Below, one piece after another: positions 54,001 through 62,683 of a stretch of DNA of 64,000 nt (position 1 is its first letter; each line of letters starts with the position of its first letter). A program made the translations under genes and the position numbers. The DNA comes from Algoriphagus locisalis (GTDB taxonomy: Bacteria > Bacteroidota > Bacteroidia > Cytophagales > Cyclobacteriaceae). The notes beneath the pieces are model-generated. The model made no database searches. It had not been told where the DNA came from and saw only the letters and a program-made list of their open reading frames with translations. Location of the stretch: NCBI RefSeq assembly GCF_900116615.1, contig NZ_FPBF01000002.1:806001-870000 (forward strand). Reading direction: 5' to 3'.

Positions 54001-54432
54001 GCCGAAATCGCTGAAATTGAACGCGAGGGTAAAATCTCTGTAGATGTAGAAGGCGAAAGCCTGGAGTTGCTTTTGGAAGAAGTATTGATCACTTCTCAGG
54101 ATATTCCTGGTTGGTCTGTAGCTTCTGATCAGGGAGTAACGGTCGCACTTGATGTGACGCTTTCTGACGAATTGAAGCAAGAAGGTGTGGCACGTGATCT
54201 TGTAAACCGTATCCAGAATCTACGTAAGGATATGGGCCTTGAGGTTCAGGACAAGATTAACATCAAGATCGCTGATGATAATGAGTTGGTGAAAAATGCA
54301 CTAGGGTCTTTCGGAGAATACATCCAAACCGAAGTACAAGCGCTGAACCTGGAGCTTTCTCCTGCGTTGGATGGAGCTACGGTACTTGATATGGATGATT
54401 TTGAACTAGCTGTTTTGGTAGAAAAAGCCTAA
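51058..54432 (+). CDS. ileS: Isoleucyl-tRNA synthetase, type 2 (GxHH signature)
   Basis: 1124 residues from GTG 51058 (a TTG at 51037 would add 7). Class I synthetase charging tRNA-Ile. The ATP-binding signature, normally HxGH, reads G56-I-H-H59 in TPGIHHVM, and the second signature is KMSKR (671-675) rather than KMSKS; both are features of the eukaryote-like type 2 enzymes. The editing domain lies at about 180-420, with the tryptophan-rich TTTPWTLPANSALAIG. The long C-terminal anticodon-binding region and appended domain reach the end. Type 2 enzymes resist mupirocin. lspA follows 16 bases later. Confidence 0.95.
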   Translation: MKTYQEFKQVDYPEIGESVLKYWKENQIFEQSVANRDGAETFTFFEGPPSANGTPGIHHVMARAIKDVFCRYKTLQGFQVKRKGGWDTHGLPVELQVEKELGITKEDIGKKISVEEYNQKCRETVMRFKDQWDEMTEKIGYWVDLDDPYITFEPKYIESVWSLLKKLYEKDLIYKGYTIQPYSPAAGTGLSSHELNQPGTYKDVKDTSITAQFKLKGEENTYILAWTTTPWTLPANSALAIGENLDYVKVKTFNPYTFEACTVILAKARMNSYLNPKAAELKSEDYNRGDKLIPFEVIEEFKGKDMLGWEYEQLFPIAGLALAHPAFTVVSGDYVTTEDGTGIVHLAKAFGADDFRTLAQNNVPGVFVKDEQGKDLPIVDKRGKFITMVGEYLLEKVAEHGITAHKEYGADDFYVKNYTEDDENAADFKSTDVIISIILKNENKAFKVEKYEHSYPHCWRTDKPVLYYPMDSWFIKTTAYKDRLVELNKTINWKPEATGTGRFGNWLENLVDWNLSRSRFWGTPLPIWRTEDGKEERCIGSIAELEQAIEESIAKGFMEKSPYEGKELDLHRPYVDDVILVSASGEKMVRESDLIDVWFDSGAMPYAQWHYPFENEDIFNANYPADYIAEGVDQTRGWFFTLHAIAVMLFDSVAFKNVIANGLVLDKNGNKMSKRLGNAVDPFKTLKEYGPDAVRWYMLSNANPWDNLKFNLDGVTEVQRRFFGTLQNTYNFFALYANLDAFVYDKSKAIPVSDRAELDQWIVSKLQSLITEVEEAMDNYDATKATRAIMSFTVDQLSNWYVRLARKRFWRGEMNADKQAAYETLYESLLTLSQLMSSFAPFYADWLYQNLTESGVEAKSSVHLTDWVDADSALINKDLEESMELAQTISSLVHSLRKKEKMKVRQPLQRILIPILKEKTKAQIEHLAELIKSEVNIKDIEFIDDASGILVKNVKPNLPVLGKKLGPKMRFVVVAINKWEQAEIAEIEREGKISVDVEGESLELLLEEVLITSQDIPGWSVASDQGVTVALDVTLSDELKQEGVARDLVNRIQNLRKDMGLEVQDKINIKIADDNELVKNALGSFGEYIQTEVQALNLELSPALDGATVLDMDDFELAVLVEKA

Positions 54433-54448
54433 TAGCAAAACGTATATA

Positions 54449-55081
54449 ATGAATAAATACCTGAAATACTTTGGCATTGCTTTATTGGTAATCCTGATAG
54501 ATCAAGCGGTAAAAATGCTGGTTCACTTCCAGATGGATTTTGGCTCACCAGGGCAGATTCCGATTTTCGGAGATTGGTTTAAGCTGCACTACACCACCAA
54601 TCCGGGCATGGCATTCGGTATGGAGTTGGGATCTGACTATGGCAAATTACTTTTGACTTCGTTCAGACTAGTAGCGATGTGTGGGATAGGTTATTATCTA
54701 TATCATATCATTGAGAAAAAACAGCCGAGCTTATATATAGTATGTATAGCGATGATCTTAGGTGGAGCTATTGGCAATTTAGTGGATTCTGTATTTTACG
54801 GAGTGTGGTTAAATAATGCGCCTTACAATGCTTCAACACCTTGGTTCCACGGACAGGTAGTGGATATGTTCTATTTTGACATTTGGGAAGGTTATTTACC
54901 TGAATGGCTTCCAGTTTGGGGCGGTTCCTATACTGCGCTTTGGCCAATTTTCAATGTAGCAGATGCTGCAATATTTGTGGGTGTAGCTATGATTTTAATC
55001 TTTCAAGGAAGGTTTTTCCCTGAAAAAGACGAAACTTCTACCACCATAAAAGACGAAGAAGTAGATCAGGTTTCTGAGTAA
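54449..55081 (+). CDS. lspA: Lipoprotein signal peptidase (signal peptidase II)
   Basis: 210 residues with four membrane helices. The aspartic protease pair is Asp113 (GNLVDSVFYG) and Asp172 (FNVADAAIF), and the opening DQAVKMLVHF plus the NPGMAFGM segment are typical. It cleaves the signal peptide before the lipidated cysteine of prolipoproteins in the inner membrane, and so serves the many lipoproteins in this window. At 210 residues it is longer than E. coli LspA (164) through an insertion between the aspartates, as is common in Bacteroidota. It starts 16 bases after ileS, the same ileS-lspA order known from many bacteria. Confidence 0.94.
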   Translation: MNKYLKYFGIALLVILIDQAVKMLVHFQMDFGSPGQIPIFGDWFKLHYTTNPGMAFGMELGSDYGKLLLTSFRLVAMCGIGYYLYHIIEKKQPSLYIVCIAMILGGAIGNLVDSVFYGVWLNNAPYNASTPWFHGQVVDMFYFDIWEGYLPEWLPVWGGSYTALWPIFNVADAAIFVGVAMILIFQGRFFPEKDETSTTIKDEEVDQVSE

Positions 55082-55101
55082 AAACTCATCGCTTTTAATA
55101 A

Positions 55102-55142
55102 AAAATCCTTCAAGATCATTTTTGGTGATTTTGAAGGATTTT
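55102..55142 (+). terminator. Terminator of the ileS-lspA operon
   Basis: Stem AAAATCCTTCAA / TTGAAGGATTTT with a 17-base loop, then TTTC. It lies 20 bases after the lspA stop. Confidence 0.8.
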
Positions 55143-55298
55143 CATGTTTTCAGCCAGATAATTGCCATAAATCAAGTATTTGAGCTGTATTTTTTGTAAT
55201 TTTCAACTTGCTTTCCCCTTTTTTGGGAACATTAACCCTGACTTGACTTCTTTTGCTTAACCCCGATTATATAGAAGTTATGTCCTTTCGACAATAAT

Positions 55299-58238
55299 AT
55301 GATAGTAGATGCTGATAAGCCCTTTCAGATAGTTTATTCTATTTACAGCCACGAGTCTTTAGGACTTCTTCTCGAATCTTTTGTAGTTCAAATAGATCCT
55401 CAAGGCAGGCTTTCTTTAGCGTACCAAAATATTAGCTCCGCAAATGCGAGTGAATTTGATGCTGGATTGGATAAGACCGATTATGAGTTGATAAAAATCA
55501 TGGATTCTATGAATCCTGAAGTGGTAGTGAAGCCTTTTATCAAGCGCGGTAACATCAGACCTAAGCAATACCTGGAGAAGATTTTTGATCCTAAAACGGA
55601 AGATAAAAAGACGCAGGACTTAATCGAGGAAGTCATTGAGAAAAAGCGTTCGAAAATAATGCCCTTGCTAATCGGAAAGCGACTTTTCGAAATGGGAAGT
55701 GACGGAAACCCTGTGTGGAAAGAAATTATTGTCAATGCCGAGCGTGCAAGTGTATTATTTCATTTTCACAAAAATGCTGAAAACACACACTATTGGCCTA
55801 CTATAAAATACAAAGGAGAAAAACTAGACTGGCAATACAAAAACGGCTATTTCATCAGTAATGAGCCAGGATGGCTTGTTGTAAATGGTCAACTTTTTCA
55901 CTTTGAAAAAGGAATTGATGGCAAGAAACTCAAGGCTTTTCTGAATAAAAAGTTTATTGTCATCGATAAGCGAATTGAGCCTAGCTACTACAAAGGTTTT
56001 ATGGCGAATTTGATTTCCCAGTTTGATGTAGAATCTGTTGGGTTTGATATCAATATTGAGCGTGGCACTCCTGAAGTATTTATTAATATTTCTGATCTCC
56101 CTGGAGGAGGCGGAAAGAATCTCTTTGGGGAAGATGGGGAGAAATTAGAAGAAGATAAAATCGTTTTTGAGCTTAGATTCAAATATGGAAATATTGATTT
56201 CCCGGTGCAGACGCCAAGTTCGGAATTACACGGCGCATCCGTGAGACTGGAAGCAGGTGATGATAGTTATACATTTTATAAGACTATTCGAAGTACGCAA
56301 AAAGAAAAGGCCTACATAAAGTTACTACGGGACAAAGGCCTGGAATTTAAGATGGGTAAGGATGCGTTGCCCAAAACTGAAGCTTTTGAGTGGATTGGCG
56401 AAAACGAGGATTTTCTGGATATAGAGAAAATAAAAATTCTACAAAAACCCAATCCAAAAGGCAAAGTCTATAACATCGGCAAAGCACAGATATCGATTGA
56501 AGTCAATGAGAATATTGACTGGTTTGATGTGAAAGCACTTATCAAATTCGGTATTTACCTCGTCCCTTTTGCGAAGCTGAGAAAGCTTTTGCTTCAAGGC
56601 AAAGCTGAATTCGAGTTACCAAACGGTGAAATTGCGGTGATTCCGGCATCTTGGTTTGTAAATTACTCCGAGCTGTTCAACTTCATGGAAGACCGTGGTG
56701 ATGAAAACTCCATGGTTTTGCGCAAGCATCACTTAGCTCTAGCCAGAGAGATGGAAATCGGAAATCTGGTACAGGTCACGTTGAGCAGAAAGCTGGAAAG
56801 GCTGAGAGATTTTGAATCTATCGAGGAGTATGAGTTGCCTGCAAACTTTGAAGGAACACTCCGACCATATCAGCATGCAGGATACAATTGGCTTCGATTC
56901 TTAAATGAATTTAAGTTCGGAGGATGTCTGGCAGATGATATGGGTCTGGGTAAAACCGTCCAAACACTTGCCTTGCTCGCACATGAAATGGAGGCAAATC
57001 CTGGTTTGACTTCGTTATTGGTAATGCCAACATCCCTGATTTACAACTGGGAACTGGAGGCGAGGAAATTTACCCCTGATTTGAAAATTCTGGTTTACTC
57101 CGGGACTCAGCGTATCAAAGACCCATGGAGATTCGGCGACTACGATCTGGTTTTAACTTCTTACGGAATCACCCGACTGGATATTGAAGTGCTGAAGGAT
57201 TTCTATTTCAATTACATCATTTTGGATGAATCCCAAGCAATCAAAAATCCAGGAAGTAACATAGCCGGAGCAGTAAACCAGCTGAAAAGTAAGCAAAAGC
57301 TAATCTTGACAGGTACTCCTGTAGAGAACAGTACCATGGATCTCTGGTCCCAGATGAACTTCATCAATCCGGGACTGCTAGGCAATCAGAATTCTTTCAA
57401 AACACAATTTTTACAACCTATAGAAAAACAAGGAGACCTGGATAAGTCGGCGAAGCTTCATGCGATGATCAAGCCATTTATCCTAAGGAGATTGAAATCG
57501 CAGGTAGCGACAGACTTGCCTGAAAAGATCACCAATGTGAAATACTCGGATATGACGGCCGCGCAAGAGGAGGTTTACGAAGAGGTGAAAAGCTACTATC
57601 GTGAGAAGATTATCTCGGATATACAGAGCACCGGAAGAAATAACCAACAGTTCACCTTGCTTCGTGGTTTGACCCAACTTCGCCAGATCGCCAATCACCC
57701 AAAACTGGTCAGAGATGACTACGAAGGTGAGTCTGGTAAGCTGGAAGATGTGACTTACATGCTTCAGTCCACTATTTCGGAAGGCCATAAAGTCCTTGTA
57801 TTTAGTCAATTCGTAAGACATTTAGCTATTGTAAAAGAATATTTGGAAGAGCAGGGAATTCCTTATGCATACCTGGATGGTACTACAAAAGACCGTCAGG
57901 CGCAGGTGGAGAAATTCCAGGAAAATGATGATATCAAAGTTTTCTTGATTTCCTTAAAAGCTGGTGGAGTAGGTTTGAACCTGACGAAAGCAGAATATGT
58001 ATTCTTGCTAGATCCTTGGTGGAATCCTGCGGTGGAAGCCCAGGCAATTGACAGAGCGCATAGAATCGGACAGGAAAACAAGGTGATCATCTACAAATTC
58101 ATCACCAGGGGATCTGTGGAAGAAAAAATCATGGCACTTCAGGATCGTAAGCTGGCACTTGCTGGCGAGCTGATAAATACGGAAGAAAGCTTCATGAAGA
58201 GTTTGGGCCAAGAGGATATCGCCGCATTACTGGAGTAA
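55299..58238 (+). CDS. SNF2-family helicase-like ATPase
   Basis: 979 residues. The C-terminal half is a complete SNF2 motor: Walker A DDMGLGKTVQTL near residue 550, DESQ box YIILDESQAIKNP, LTGTPVENS, SQMNFINPGLLG, and motif VI AQAIDRAHRIGQ near 930. The N-terminal 500 residues are family-typical but have no domain I can name; no zinc-finger SWIM motif CxC was seen. It probably remodels protein-DNA or RNA polymerase complexes, as RapA does. Cytoplasmic, single gene, with a terminator at 58257-58290. Confidence 0.92.
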   Translation: MIVDADKPFQIVYSIYSHESLGLLLESFVVQIDPQGRLSLAYQNISSANASEFDAGLDKTDYELIKIMDSMNPEVVVKPFIKRGNIRPKQYLEKIFDPKTEDKKTQDLIEEVIEKKRSKIMPLLIGKRLFEMGSDGNPVWKEIIVNAERASVLFHFHKNAENTHYWPTIKYKGEKLDWQYKNGYFISNEPGWLVVNGQLFHFEKGIDGKKLKAFLNKKFIVIDKRIEPSYYKGFMANLISQFDVESVGFDINIERGTPEVFINISDLPGGGGKNLFGEDGEKLEEDKIVFELRFKYGNIDFPVQTPSSELHGASVRLEAGDDSYTFYKTIRSTQKEKAYIKLLRDKGLEFKMGKDALPKTEAFEWIGENEDFLDIEKIKILQKPNPKGKVYNIGKAQISIEVNENIDWFDVKALIKFGIYLVPFAKLRKLLLQGKAEFELPNGEIAVIPASWFVNYSELFNFMEDRGDENSMVLRKHHLALAREMEIGNLVQVTLSRKLERLRDFESIEEYELPANFEGTLRPYQHAGYNWLRFLNEFKFGGCLADDMGLGKTVQTLALLAHEMEANPGLTSLLVMPTSLIYNWELEARKFTPDLKILVYSGTQRIKDPWRFGDYDLVLTSYGITRLDIEVLKDFYFNYIILDESQAIKNPGSNIAGAVNQLKSKQKLILTGTPVENSTMDLWSQMNFINPGLLGNQNSFKTQFLQPIEKQGDLDKSAKLHAMIKPFILRRLKSQVATDLPEKITNVKYSDMTAAQEEVYEEVKSYYREKIISDIQSTGRNNQQFTLLRGLTQLRQIANHPKLVRDDYEGESGKLEDVTYMLQSTISEGHKVLVFSQFVRHLAIVKEYLEEQGIPYAYLDGTTKDRQAQVEKFQENDDIKVFLISLKAGGVGLNLTKAEYVFLLDPWWNPAVEAQAIDRAHRIGQENKVIIYKFITRGSVEEKIMALQDRKLALAGELINTEESFMKSLGQEDIAALLE

Positions 58239-58256
58239 AAAATTCAGATTCATACG

Positions 58257-58290
58257 AAAAGGGCAGAACCATAAATTCTGCCCTTTTTTT
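58257..58290 (+). terminator. Terminator of the SNF2 gene
   Basis: Stem AAAAGGGCAGAA / TTCTGCCCTTTT with a 7-base loop and a T run to 58290. Confidence 0.88.
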
Positions 58291-58418
58291 ATTGGATTGA
58301 TAGTCAACCGCATAGAGAAAGGTCATATTTAATTAACCATAAATTCTCATTGAAACTTTGTCAATAGCCCAAATATTTTTCTAAATTAAATCACATAGTA
58401 CCACTACACTACCTGCGC

Positions 58419-59765
58419 ATGCCTAGAGCCAAGTCCGATAAAGATCGGAAAATCTTTGTGCTGGATACTTCTGTGATCCTTTACGCACACAACTCCATTA
58501 TGAACTTTGCCGAGCACGATGTGGTCATCCCAATCACGGTGCTGGAGGAACTTGATCAATTCAAGAAAGGCAATGATACCAAGAATTTTGAAGCCCGGGA
58601 ATTCATCCGATTGCTGGATAAGCTCTCACAGGATCATATGATTCATGAGTGGACTCCGCTGAATGGCAAGACCAAGGGGAATTTCCGAATTCTCATGAAT
58701 CCGGAGAATCAGGTCAACGCCAACGAGATTTTTGGGGAGGAAAAAAATGACCATAAGATTCTAAATTGTGCCTTGTATCTCAAACAACATGAGAAGGGCA
58801 GAAAAGTGATCTTGGTCAGTAAGGATATAAACCTCCGGCTGAAGGCCAAATCCATAGATCTTCTCGCTGAGGATTATGAGACGGGTAAAATCAAGAATAT
58901 CGTTGAGCTGGAGAATACCGGCAAATACATCCTTGACAACATGGATCCCGAGCATATCAACAAGCTATATGAACAGGGATACATAGAGGCAAAAGCAGTA
59001 TTGGGCACCAGAAAAAGAAAGTCCAACGCCTATTACATTCTAAAGAGTGATAAGAATTCTGTTTTGGCTTATTACAACTCAGAGGAAAGTATTCTTGAGC
59101 GGGTTGACAAAAAGCTAGCATATAATATCAAGCCTAAAAATGCAGAGCAGACTTTCGCGCTGCATGCGATCACCAATCCAAATATCCGCTTAGTCTCTAT
59201 TCAAGGAGTTGCCGGGACGGGGAAGACTTTACTTGCTTTGGCGGGAGCTTTGGAGCAAAGAAGAGAATACAAGCAGATTTTCTTAGCGAGACCGATCGTG
59301 CCACTGAGCAATAAGGACATCGGTTATTTGCCTGGAGATATCAAGTCAAAGTTGAATCCATACATGGAGCCACTTTGGGATAATTTGAAGTTTATCCAAA
59401 ATCAGTACAAGGAAACGGATAAGGAATTTCAGAAGATCACTGAACTGGTAAATCAGGAAAAGTTGGTGATTCAGCCATTGGCTTATATCCGTGGGCGTTC
59501 TCTTTCGAATATCTTCTTTATCGTGGATGAAGCGCAGAACTTGACTCCTCATGAGATCAAGACGATTATTTCCCGGGCCGGAGAAAACACAAAAATCATC
59601 TTCACTGGAGATGTATTCCAGATCGATACGCCATATCTAGACTCACAGTCGAATGGCTTGTCCTATCTGATTGATCGTGTAAAAGACCATCCACTTTATG
59701 CTCATATCAAATTGGAGAAAGGCGAAAGATCAGAACTAGCGAATCTGGCGAATGAGCTTTTATAA
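58419..59765 (+). CDS. PIN-domain PhoH-family ATPase
   Basis: 448 residues. The N-terminal PIN nuclease domain (about 10-150) has acidic active-site residues in FVLDTSVILYA, TVLEELDQF, NDHKILNCAL and LVSKDINLRL. The C-terminal PhoH domain (about 225-448) has Walker A GVAGTGKT and Walker B FIVDEAQNLT near 370, followed by FTGDVFQID. Such PhoH2-type proteins are RNA helicase/ribonucleases that unwind and cut RNA. Length and both active sites are complete. No antitoxin gene is beside it. Convergent with a minus-strand lipoprotein gene. Confidence 0.92.
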   Translation: MPRAKSDKDRKIFVLDTSVILYAHNSIMNFAEHDVVIPITVLEELDQFKKGNDTKNFEAREFIRLLDKLSQDHMIHEWTPLNGKTKGNFRILMNPENQVNANEIFGEEKNDHKILNCALYLKQHEKGRKVILVSKDINLRLKAKSIDLLAEDYETGKIKNIVELENTGKYILDNMDPEHINKLYEQGYIEAKAVLGTRKRKSNAYYILKSDKNSVLAYYNSEESILERVDKKLAYNIKPKNAEQTFALHAITNPNIRLVSIQGVAGTGKTLLALAGALEQRREYKQIFLARPIVPLSNKDIGYLPGDIKSKLNPYMEPLWDNLKFIQNQYKETDKEFQKITELVNQEKLVIQPLAYIRGRSLSNIFFIVDEAQNLTPHEIKTIISRAGENTKIIFTGDVFQIDTPYLDSQSNGLSYLIDRVKDHPLYAHIKLEKGERSELANLANELL

Positions 59766-59786
59766 AAACTCCCATTTTGACTATAA

Positions 59787-59823
59787 ACAAAAAGCTGTCT
59801 CTGATGAAGAGACAGCTTTTTGT
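59787..59823. terminator. Bidirectional terminator, 15-bp perfect stem
   Basis: ACAAAAAGCTGTCTC and its exact complement are separated by 7 bases. The stem's own A and T ends give a T tract in either direction, serving the convergent PhoH and lipoprotein genes. Confidence 0.88.
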
Positions 59824-59827
59824 TTAA

Positions 59828-61174
59828 TTAGGGCTGTATTTTTTCCATAAAGCTAAATTCCCATCCGCGTTGTGCGATTATTCCCTTATCACCAAAGTCA
59901 TAGACCGCTAGATAATACGGGCTAAAATCCGCATGAATAAGGGTTTCTTCTCCATTGTTTAGATCTACACTATATAATCCATCTATTCGATAAGTACTGT
60001 CCGGTCGGTGGCTTTTATAGTAGATGAATTTGCCATCAGAAACATTGAACTTTCTAAAAAGATGCCTATGTCCTATATCTGATTCTTTGGATTCAAAAAC
60101 CAATTGCTCGTCTTTATAAACATAAGTCCTAGGATATTGGATCTCAGCTCCACGAGGAAAAGGAAGTTTCTCCATATAGAATGTATATCCGTTTTCATCT
60201 TTGTAAAGAAAGTATGCGTCTTTGTCTGCCTCTGGAAGAGGGCTTAAGCTTAAATCATTTGGCTCTACAAAGTAATTTCCAATAACTAATTGGTCAAAGT
60301 TATCCTCAAATATTTGGCCTTCGATCTCTCCCAACACAGTAACCTCCCCAGAATTAACATCTATGGATTTTTTAAAAGGAGTAGGTGAACTCCTATCGTT
60401 AACGATCAATTTATTCTCAATTATTCTGGATATGCTTCCATATCCCCTTGAATAGCTTCCCATGGGAATAGACTCCTTAGTTCTAATGTCCATTCTGTTT
60501 AGAAGTGAGATATCAGGGTTAAATGTGTCGTAAGATTCTATGTGTATAAATTCATGGTCTGATGCAGCGCGAATTAGTCGTGCATAAACCTCATCTTCAG
60601 TGAAAAGGGTCTCTACTGAGTGATTTTTAAGATCTACTCTATGGATGTTATATTTATTACCGATAAAATCGCTGACAAACATTATGTCTCTAGAAGGACT
60701 AAAATCGTAATCTTGCCATAGGTAAAATTCTGCGAACGGCTGAAAAGTATATGCTTCTGCAAAAATGTGCCTGTAAGTTGGTAATTGGAAGGTATATCGT
60801 GTATTTGGATTGTAATAATCCACAGCTTCTACTAAAAAAAAATAATCCTTAGCAGGGTCGAATTGATGTGATACACTTGCTGCCAGCTTTTCTTGTGAAT
60901 TGTATTCGGAAGTTGTAAAATCAGTGTGATTTAAGGTATCTTCCCCGGCCATTAGGAAAATAGTTTTGAACTGGTAGCCATGGATTCTATCAAATTGGAA
61001 ATTAACCACAGAATCGGACTTTGGCATGGTAATAAAAATCAATTCATCGTCAAGTCGAACATATTCAACAGGATCGGGATTTGGGGTGAGAGGTATTGGA
61101 TCATCCGCGCAGGAACTCAAGAAAATCACTAATAAAGAGGCTAATCCAGAAAGAAGATTATGGTGTAGTCGCAT
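59828..61174 (-). CDS. Uncharacterised lipoprotein, propeller-like
   Basis: 448 residues. Lipoprotein signal with lipobox LSSC (Cys22); Ala-Asp-Asp follows the Cys, which in some Bacteroidota resembles a surface-export signal. Residues from about 150 contain repeated short strands with aromatic-Asp ends (FVSDFIGNKYNIHRVDLKNHSVETLF, FKSIDVNSGEVTVLGEI, YRIDGLYSVDLNNGEETLIH) that suggest a beta propeller. No family is recognised. It is probably monocistronic; the next gene on the same strand starts 163 bases upstream. Function unknown. Confidence 0.8.
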   Translation of the reverse strand: MRLHHNLLSGLASLLVIFLSSCADDPIPLTPNPDPVEYVRLDDELIFITMPKSDSVVNFQFDRIHGYQFKTIFLMAGEDTLNHTDFTTSEYNSQEKLAASVSHQFDPAKDYFFLVEAVDYYNPNTRYTFQLPTYRHIFAEAYTFQPFAEFYLWQDYDFSPSRDIMFVSDFIGNKYNIHRVDLKNHSVETLFTEDEVYARLIRAASDHEFIHIESYDTFNPDISLLNRMDIRTKESIPMGSYSRGYGSISRIIENKLIVNDRSSPTPFKKSIDVNSGEVTVLGEIEGQIFEDNFDQLVIGNYFVEPNDLSLSPLPEADKDAYFLYKDENGYTFYMEKLPFPRGAEIQYPRTYVYKDEQLVFESKESDIGHRHLFRKFNVSDGKFIYYKSHRPDSTYRIDGLYSVDLNNGEETLIHADFSPYYLAVYDFGDKGIIAQRGWEFSFMEKIQP

Positions 61175-61336
61175 GGCATAAAGATTCGTTGAGTTAAATT
61201 ACGAATATTCAACTTTTTTGTTAGTCTTGATAACTAAAATTCATGATTATTTAATTTGGGGAGCAAAGCATCTATTGGGCTACTGATAGATTTTAGTAAG
61301 AGCTAGGTGCTTAAATCATCTGTCAAAAAAAGAGCA

Positions 61337-61987
61337 TCACTTACTTCTCAATTTATAAACCACAGAATACTTCATTCCTGCTGAATATTTCCCCGGCCCG
61401 ATCATCTCTTGAGGTTTACGACCATCAGAGTAAAGGATATAAGTGTATTCATCAATCTTCCCACTTACAAATGAAATATTGAAGACATTGTGAATATCAG
61501 GATTGACATTTTCCAGAAACTTAATTCCTAGGTAAATTCGTTCCTTAGGATTCACCTCAATGTTTTTTGAAGATAAATCGATATAAAGTCGGCTTTTAAG
61601 TTTTGGTGTCACCAAATATTTTTCAGCAAAATCTTCATAATTAGCTTCAGGAGCACCATTTATTTCCCTGCTTACAACTGGTTGAACATAAAAGCCTAAT
61701 GAATCTAAGGCCCAGTCATAGTTGAAAAACAGCTCCATACCTTCCACCTTTATAGATGATTTCTCTGAATTCATAAAGCCAATCACAGTTGCTACCTTCA
61801 TTTTACCACTAGGTCCAAATACTTTCGCACTGTTTTCTGTGTGCCTCTTAGTAAAGTTTGAATATACCAGAAGCTCATCGGTGGGAATAATGTCTACTTG
61901 TTCCAATTCGATAATCTTGGAGTCTTGACCCCATGCTTTTAGACTCAAAAGAGAAGCTGCTAAAAGGAGAAATAAATAGTTGCTCAT
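61337..61987 (-). CDS. Uncharacterised exported protein
   Basis: 216 residues with a cleavable signal peptide ending AWGQD, so it is periplasmic or outer-membrane. The mature part is predicted to be beta-rich (KMKVATVIGFMNSEKSSIKVEGMELFFNYDW, SRLYIDLSSKNIEVNPKERIYLGIKFL), without recognisable domain or C-terminal sorting signal. ATG at 61987 is the only reasonable start. Neighbouring genes do not suggest a role. Confidence 0.75.
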   Translation of the reverse strand: MSNYLFLLLAASLLSLKAWGQDSKIIELEQVDIIPTDELLVYSNFTKRHTENSAKVFGPSGKMKVATVIGFMNSEKSSIKVEGMELFFNYDWALDSLGFYVQPVVSREINGAPEANYEDFAEKYLVTPKLKSRLYIDLSSKNIEVNPKERIYLGIKFLENVNPDIHNVFNISFVSGKIDEYTYILYSDGRKPQEMIGPGKYSAGMKYSVVYKLRSK

Positions 61988-62360
61988 GGTAAGTAAGATA
62001 TAGAAAATAGAAATTGCCTGCTTTTCCTTTATTCTTATTTAACAAACTATTAAAAACTCTGCTTAGAGATTGGTGCGTTCCAGAAATTAGATTTGCTTGT
62101 CTGGAAATTCTCTGATTAAACATTCCCATTTCCTCAGAGGAGTAAAACAAAACAGTCTTCCATCATTTTTCAAAAATTTCTATAACGATTTGTAACCCAT
62201 TGTCTTTTAAACAATTGTCCATCTGTGGGTTCTAGCTGTTCAAAACCGTACATCATATTAATGCGGCCTTACACTAACACACTGATTTATAATTAGTTAA
62301 AATTTTGGGTCGCTTTTTGGAATATAGCAGACATAGAAATTAAACCAACTTATTACTGCC
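61988..62360. other. Intergenic region, divergent
   Basis: 373 AT-rich bases between the exported protein gene and the small ORF at 62361. A 7-bp inverted repeat TTCCAGA/TCTGGAA spans 62078-62106. No gene or clear promoter with both boxes was found. Confidence 0.55.
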
Positions 62361-62582
62361 ATGATTACTTCATTATTCTCCCAAAAAAACATTTGTGCTG
62401 CATTGGGCTTCGTAATGGCAATTACCATTGTTTGGAAAGCTAAAGTAGAAACAAATCTTGCTCAGCATACTGCCCTTATTGAATATACTGAACCAACTTA
62501 CAATACCGGCATCCCATTAAATTCTGAAGCTGAAAAAGCATTTGAATTCAAAAAAATAAGGACCGAAACTTCGGTCCTTTGA
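62361..62582 (+). CDS. Small predicted membrane-anchored protein, uncertain
   Basis: 73 residues with one hydrophobic segment near 11-26 (CAALGFVMAITIVW). No family is recognised. The last ten codons lie inside a perfect hairpin (62558-62579), so either a terminator has been recruited into the coding end or the frame is not a real gene. ATG is preceded by a region with no clear ribosome site, normal for this phylum. It is the only plus-strand candidate between two minus-strand blocks. Confidence 0.45.
   Translation: MITSLFSQKNICAALGFVMAITIVWKAKVETNLAQHTALIEYTEPTYNTGIPLNSEAEKAFEFKKIRTETSVL
62558..62582 (+). terminator. Hairpin overlapping the end of the small ORF
   Basis: AAGGACCGAA and TTCGGTCCTT are exact reverse complements two bases apart (an 8-bp stem with a 6-base loop in practice), followed by TGATAATC with little T tract. 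Confidence 0.55.
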
Positions 62583-62653
62583 TAATCTTACTGGGTGAAA
62601 TTCCCATAACGAATACTCGTAAGGGTAGATTTGGTTGATTGGTTAATCGAAAG

Positions 62654-62677
62654 AGGTGGGTACTAACCCACCTTTTT
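62654..62677. terminator. Strong terminator between small ORF and LytTR regulator
   Basis: Perfect 8-bp stem AGGTGGGT / ACCCACCT, 4-base loop, then TTTTTG. It ends plus-strand transcripts. Confidence 0.82.
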
Positions 62678-62683
62678 GTTTTC

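Noticed and set aside
62590..62620. FMN riboswitch, suggested by GGGTGAAATTCCC
   Set aside because: Only this one arm resembles the FMN element; the conserved ACCGGCGGT and later arms are missing, and no riboflavin gene is adjacent.
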